Under the pieces are notes generated by a model. That model made no database searches. It was not told the DNA's origin and saw only the letters and a program-made list of their open reading frames with translations. This document shows, piece after piece, positions 63,752 to 64,000 of a stretch of 64,000 nt of DNA. The first letter of the stretch is position 1, and each line of letters begins with the position of its first letter. This stretch comes from Candidatus Melainabacteria bacterium (lineage in GTDB: Bacteria; Cyanobacteriota; Vampirovibrionia; Gastranaerophilales; Gastranaerophilaceae). Both the position numbers and the translations under genes were made by a program. The stretch lies in NCBI GenBank assembly GCA_003258795.1, contig QHMH01000011.1, positions 71,956 to 135,955 of the forward strand, in the 5' to 3' direction.

Positions 63752-63782
63752 AAAAAAACGCCGATTCGGGAAGAACTGGCGT
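63752..63782 (-). terminator. Minus-strand intrinsic terminator of the right-edge gene
   Basis: ACGCC (63758-63762) with GGCGT (63778-63782), inner pairs GTTC/GAAT, followed on the minus strand by eight T. Confidence 0.65.
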
Positions 63783-63841
63783 AAAAATTACGAAATTATG
63801 GGAATAAGGTAGGGTATAAAAAATCCGTTTTCTATCCTCAG

Positions 63842-64000
63842 CTATGAGAATATTGTAAATGTTCTCTCTACGTTTCCGTCGATTACCTTTGATACAGAGT
63901 CGTGTTCCTTTTCCACTGCGCTGTGTTCTGTATTGATGTTTTCCAAATCCAAATCATATTTCTTATCTTTTGATTCGATTTCTGACATCTTATACTCATA
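63842..64000 (-). CDS. 3' end of a gene running off the window
   Basis: The frame is open from the window end to TAG at 63844-63842: 52 codons, acidic and hydrophilic (KKYDLDLENINTEHSAVEKE). An internal ATG at 63988 with a weak GAG could also be the true start. A terminator follows at 63782-63752. Not identifiable. Confidence 0.5.
   Translation of the reverse strand, partial: YEYKMSEIESKDKKYDLDLENINTEHSAVEKEHDSVSKVIDGNVERTFTIFS

Larger units (their letters stand above)
63507..63841. other. Gene-free stretch of 335 bp with two leftward terminators
   Basis: No open frame stands out. It carries two minus-strand hairpin terminators and, between them, a possible minus-strand promoter, which would leave room for a short RNA of about 60 nt. 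Confidence 0.5.

Noticed and set aside
1..64000. Recoding of TGA as an amino acid
   Set aside because: Several conserved genes (for example the DUF1537 kinase, plsC copy 1 and the glutaredoxin) end with TGA at the expected family length, and no conserved protein reads through one.

Overview
The window is a compact, AT-rich (low-GC), gene-dense bacterial chromosome segment read with the standard bacterial code; TGA behaves as stop throughout. The organism is diderm: it has LptD, Skp/OmpH, a TolC-type channel, a ShlB-type barrel, a murein endopeptidase and a type IV prepilin. It also looks anaerobic (NrdG-type radical SAM activase). A cyanobacterial-type SSB at 20783-21112 sits beside features more familiar from Firmicutes: RNase Y with YmdB, and a long SRP RNA. 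My inference is a non-photosynthetic relative of Cyanobacteria (Melainabacteria/Vampirovibrionia, for example a gut Gastranaerophilales). This rests on content and style, not on a phylogeny.

Layout. 1-5.4 kb: purD-like gene, small ferredoxin, and a TolC channel fused to a periplasmic-binding domain with a divergent TetR regulator. 5.4-8.3 kb: nrdG-dapF-rpsF-ssb-rpsR-small gene-tRNA(CAT). 8.3-25.2 kb: metabolic and envelope genes (pgeF, phosphoesterase, GT39 glycosyltransferase, glyS, a soluble two-component pair, a transglycosylase, a phosphohexomutase, two plsC, the second ssb, a four-carbon acid sugar kinase/PdxA pair, asparaginase II, a CDF transporter). 25.4-28.6 kb: three unknown coiled-coil/low-complexity proteins sharing motifs in a mosaic way. 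28.7-39.2 kb: nagZ, a lipoprotein, a zinc-ribbon protein, a 5-FCL, a TPR protein, glutaredoxin, SRP RNA, mutS, tRNA-Lys, a decayed toxin with its antitoxin, and a UvrA2-like ATPase. 39.3-46.9 kb: aldolase, lptD, a LytM peptidase preceded by an unannotated 34-residue membrane protein, a P-loop/TPR protein, rsmG and skp. 46.9-49.3 kb: a disturbed region with 5'-truncated two-partner-secretion pieces, a tyrosine phosphatase and an ATPase pseudogene. 49.4-53.5 kb: tmRNA, an M49-like metallopeptidase and an unknown membrane-anchored protein. 53.7-59.1 kb: rny-ymdB-PHP phosphoesterase-prepilin-LOG-oppD operon. 59.1-64 kb: ftsH, a small DNA-binding regulator and a divergent histidine kinase with an inverted operator-like repeat between them, then the end of another gene.

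The most unusual general signal is that six genes (starts at 1334-, 4711+, 29673-, 29750+, 43360+, 61854+) have a TATAAT-like -10 box ending exactly six bases before the start codon and no Shine-Dalgarno sequence. That is the geometry of leaderless mRNAs. Nearly all other genes have clear AGGAG-type sites. Several genes in this class are regulatory or of unknown function.
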